NCBI GenBank assembly: GCA_007122045.1
Contig: SKJM01000180.1
Span: 1-7,434 of the forward strand
DNA from: Planctomycetales bacterium
GTDB lineage: Bacteria > Planctomycetota > Planctomycetia > Pirellulales > Thermoguttaceae
Direction: 5' to 3'
DNA length: 7,434 bases
Below are positions 5,439 through 7,434 of this stretch, in pieces. Within the stretch, counting starts at the first letter, position 1; each line of letters starts with the position of its first letter. Below the pieces are notes generated by a model. It did not search any database. It worked only from the letters and a program-made list of their open reading frames with translations, and was not told the DNA's origin. The position numbers were made by a program, and so were the translations under genes.

Positions 5439-6377
5439 TCAACCATCGGCCGCCGCCGGCTGCTCTGCCGGGGTCATTTCTTCGACGTGCTCAGCGGGTT
5501 TCGCCATTTCAACGATCTGCTGCGGGGGGACGACCACCCCGCAACTGACGATGTACTGCAGCGCTTGATCGATCGTGATGTTCAAGTCGATGATCTCACT
5601 CTTTCGCACCGTGATGGTGAACCCCGTCATGGGGGCCGGCGAGGTGCACATGAGCAGGGAAACGACCGGTTCGTTGGCAATGCCACGGATGTCGACCAGG
5701 CTTTCGCCGGTCACGAAACCGAGCGACCAAATGCCCTGGCGTGGATACTCGACGGCTACCACGCGAGTGTACTCGATGTTCGACTCGCTGAACAGGAAGT
5801 CGGTCACCTGCTTGACCGACGAATAGACGCTTCGCACCAGTGGCAGGCGGTGGATGCCTTGCTCGAAGCGGCGCCAGAAGAAGTGGCCGATCCCCGCCGC
5901 CATGAAGTTCCCGAGCAGGTACAACAGCACCACGAAAACAACCAGAAACAGGGGGGTGACATAGTAGGGGCGGAGGTAGGTGTGGTCGATGTACTGCCGG
6001 TAGACGGCATCGCCGGTTTGCGGCAGGGGTTGCCGGGCGCTGTGGTTGCGCCGCGCGCGATCGTATACCTGCTCCGGCACAAAGGTGTCGTTGGGCAGCC
6101 GCCGGTAGGTCTTTCCCTCGATCTCCACGGTGCGCTGCAAGGGGTCGGCCACTTGCACGTCGTCGCGGATGTCGGCGATGCGCCATAGAATCGCCTCGCG
6201 CGCTCCCCAGGTCACCGGGCGCATCACGTACTGCTCGATGGTGTTGCCGACCCAGACGAAAATGACAATGGTCATCAGCGGCGGCACCAGCACCCCGAGC
6301 CCTCGAAATATGGCCGAGCGGAATGGACGGTCGGGACGGTTGCGAGCGTCGCCGGTAGCGGGAAGCAGTGGTTTCAT
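5439..6377 (-). CDS. DUF502 family membrane protein with enlarged loop between its two membrane segments
   Basis: The product (312 aa) matches the DUF502 / COG2928 family, whose plant members include the COV1-like proteins; the molecular role in bacteria is not established. Membrane segments lie at about 25-46 (FRGLGVLVPPLMTIVIFVWVG) and 141-162 (TPLFLVVFVVLLYLLGNFMAAG). Family signatures after the second segment are HRLPLVRSVYSSVKQV (176-191), the beta-rich region with GFVTG (220-224), and SPAPMTGF (246-253). The C-terminus is Pro/Glu/Ala-rich and probably disordered. The segment between the membrane helices, about residues 47-140, is much longer than the short hairpin usual for the family. 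It is charged and contains repeated Tyr/Arg/Asp residues. The gene begins 34 bp after the comF-like stop on the same strand, so the two are likely co-transcribed. No clear Shine-Dalgarno precedes the ATG at 6377. Confidence 0.88.
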   Translation of the reverse strand: MKPLLPATGDARNRPDRPFRSAIFRGLGVLVPPLMTIVIFVWVGNTIEQYVMRPVTWGAREAILWRIADIRDDVQVADPLQRTVEIEGKTYRRLPNDTFVPEQVYDRARRNHSARQPLPQTGDAVYRQYIDHTYLRPYYVTPLFLVVFVVLLYLLGNFMAAGIGHFFWRRFEQGIHRLPLVRSVYSSVKQVTDFLFSESNIEYTRVVAVEYPRQGIWSLGFVTGESLVDIRGIANEPVVSLLMCTSPAPMTGFTITVRKSEIIDLNITIDQALQYIVSCGVVVPPQQIVEMAKPAEHVEEMTPAEQPAAADG

Positions 6378-6411
6378 GCGTTAGGCAAGGGTAATACTCG
6401 GGTCCAAAAAA

Positions 6412-7215
6412 TCAACGGTTCGCGCCTTGGGCGCGAGCCAACACGGCCACGTGCACCACCGCCGCCCCCGATTGTTTCAGCACCCAGGCGATCTCGCTGC
6501 ACGTGGCCCCGGTCGTTAGGGTGTCGTCGACCACAAGGGCGCAGGCGTCTTCTAAATGATAGTTTGCCCGAACCGCGAAGGCGTCTCGCACGTTGCGGAA
6601 TCGGGCTCGTGGGGGCAATCCCTTTTGCGGTTCGGTGCGGCGGCTGCGAACCACCAGCCGTGGGGGCATTGGCAGCCGCAGGCGGCCCGCCAGTGCCCGG
6701 GCCATCGTTTCGGCCCCGTCGACCCCCCGCCCCAAGCGACACCCCCAATATAGCGGCACTGGCACGGCAAAGTCGGGGCGGAGCCGGCGGAATTCGGCCT
6801 CGTGTCGCTCGAAGAGCAACCGCGCCAGGGCCTCCGCCAACGTGCCGCCTGCGGGTGCCTTCATCGCGGCGACCACGTTCTGCAGCGGTCCATGGTAGTT
6901 GCCCAAGGCCACCACCGAGTCGAAGTGGAGCTGTGCATTGCGGCACCAGGCGCATAGATCGGGATGAGGCGTTTCCGGCGGAACGTCTCCGCCGCACCGG
7001 CGGCAGGCGTTTCGGTGTTTCGGCCCCAGTTGCTCGGCACATTCGGGGCAAAGCAACCCTTCAGCCGCCCAATCGGGGCCGCCGTTTGGCTCGCTCCCGC
7101 ACCAAACGCACCGCGGCGGAAAGACCAAGTCCACAACGCTGCGTGCAGCCCGAGCGGCACGCACCCAGCCGGCGCGTACGGACACCTTTTCCCGCCAATC
7201 GCTCAATGGAGCCAC
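6412..7215 (-). CDS. comF: ComF family protein (zinc ribbon plus phosphoribosyltransferase domain)
   Basis: The protein (267 aa) has the ComF layout. The N-terminal part carries four CxxC pairs (Cys36/39, 56/59, 71/74, 88/91), expected to bind two zinc ions. A type I phosphoribosyltransferase fold follows, with VPVPLYWGCRLGRGVDGAE (151-169) and RRTEPQKGL (192-200). The PRPP-binding loop is VVDDTLTTGAT (228-238), with the two adjacent aspartates at 230-231. In naturally competent bacteria ComF/GntX relatives help bring transforming DNA into the cytoplasm, but most members are uncharacterised and no other competence gene is present here. The start is a GTG at 7215; no in-frame ATG lies upstream before a stop at 7278-7276, and a GAAAGG (7233-7228) sits 12 nt before it. 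The usual Asn-Gln of 'RGxNQAE' is Asp-Gly here. It is probably the first gene of a unit with the DUF502 gene. Confidence 0.92.
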   Translation of the reverse strand: MAPLSDWREKVSVRAGWVRAARAARSVVDLVFPPRCVWCGSEPNGGPDWAAEGLLCPECAEQLGPKHRNACRRCGGDVPPETPHPDLCAWCRNAQLHFDSVVALGNYHGPLQNVVAAMKAPAGGTLAEALARLLFERHEAEFRRLRPDFAVPVPLYWGCRLGRGVDGAETMARALAGRLRLPMPPRLVVRSRRTEPQKGLPPRARFRNVRDAFAVRANYHLEDACALVVDDTLTTGATCSEIAWVLKQSGAAVVHVAVLARAQGANR

Positions 7216-7274
7216 CTTAGCGGCGAACCTTTCGGAATCTCGGCAAATGCACTTCGCGTTTCTCCCCTTAGCAC

Positions 7275-7303
7275 ATTATACTGGAGCGGCGGGCGAACGT
7301 CAG
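7275..7303 (-). promoter_or_regulatory. Sigma70-like promoter for the comF-like gene
   Basis: On the minus strand, CTGACG (7303-7298, four of six matches to TTGACA) is followed by a 17-bp spacer and a perfect TATAAT (7280-7275). The predicted start site is near 7268, giving a leader of about 53 nt before the GTG at 7215. It is the best promoter match in the window and is placed correctly for a comF-DUF502 transcript. Confidence 0.7.
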
Positions 7304-7434
7304 GGTTGCCCCTCGCCCGAAAGCGGAATTTACTAGCATTTCGCAAGGTTACCATCGACACCGGCTGGGCGCGAGCCTAAATTGCACAAACATCCCATAT
7401 TCACCAACCGCCCAAAATGTCCCAGCATGTTATC
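7304..7434. other. Upstream spacer at right edge
   Basis: No coding frame, RNA gene or repeat is convincing here. The sequence turns more AT-rich toward the edge. A next gene presumably lies beyond the window. Confidence 0.4.

Noticed and set aside
4506..6188. Plus-strand frame of 560 residues
   Set aside because: Antisense to hemC and the DUF502 gene, running through the minisatellite; both sense genes are well supported.
7380..7434. Possible insertion-sequence end (CTGGGACATTTTG on the minus strand)
   Set aside because: No transposase fragment or matching inverted repeat is visible within the window.

Overview
The window is GC-rich (roughly 60-65% by eye) bacterial chromosome. It looks like a planctomycete, probably of the Pirellulales type. 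The grounds are indirect: a secreted Tyr/Asp/Gly-rich low-complexity protein, a DUF502 membrane protein with a large extra domain, a 9-bp tandem repeat between genes, loose gene packing, and short palindromic repeats in a long gene-free gap. I have no rRNA or marker alignment, so the assignment is inference.

Layout. Positions 1-1198 hold the 5' part of a minus-strand gene that runs off the left edge. It encodes an exported, very acidic, tyrosine-rich protein with perfect 15-bp tandem repeats. Positions 1199-1923 carry no convincing gene, but hold a 16-bp tandem near-repeat, a long nested hairpin with a nearby T-run on the minus strand, a group of short palindromes, and a probable extended -10 promoter. 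Positions 1924-3813 (plus) encode an SLC13/DASS-type permease with two central RCK_C (TrkA_C) domains. It converges, with only 13 bp between stop codons, on a small minus-strand gene for a conserved protein of unknown function (3827-4195).

From 4365 to 7215 three minus-strand genes follow. In transcription order they are comF-like (7215-6412), a DUF502 membrane protein (6377-5439) and hemC (5303-4365). A strong sigma70-like promoter (-10 TATAAT, 17-bp spacer) lies just upstream of the comF-like gene. That gene and the DUF502 gene are 34 bp apart and probably co-transcribed. hemC is separated from them by 135 bp, more than half of which is a 9-bp minisatellite of eight units.

Functionally this is mostly ordinary chromosome: heme/tetrapyrrole synthesis (hemC), a ComF-family phosphoribosyltransferase-like protein, an anion or carboxylate transporter and two poorly characterised conserved proteins. 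I do not see a defence system, CRISPR array, complete insertion sequence or biosynthetic cluster. The parts most worth a second look are the Tyr/Asp-rich exported protein, the structured gap at 1350-1820, and the minisatellite upstream of hemC.
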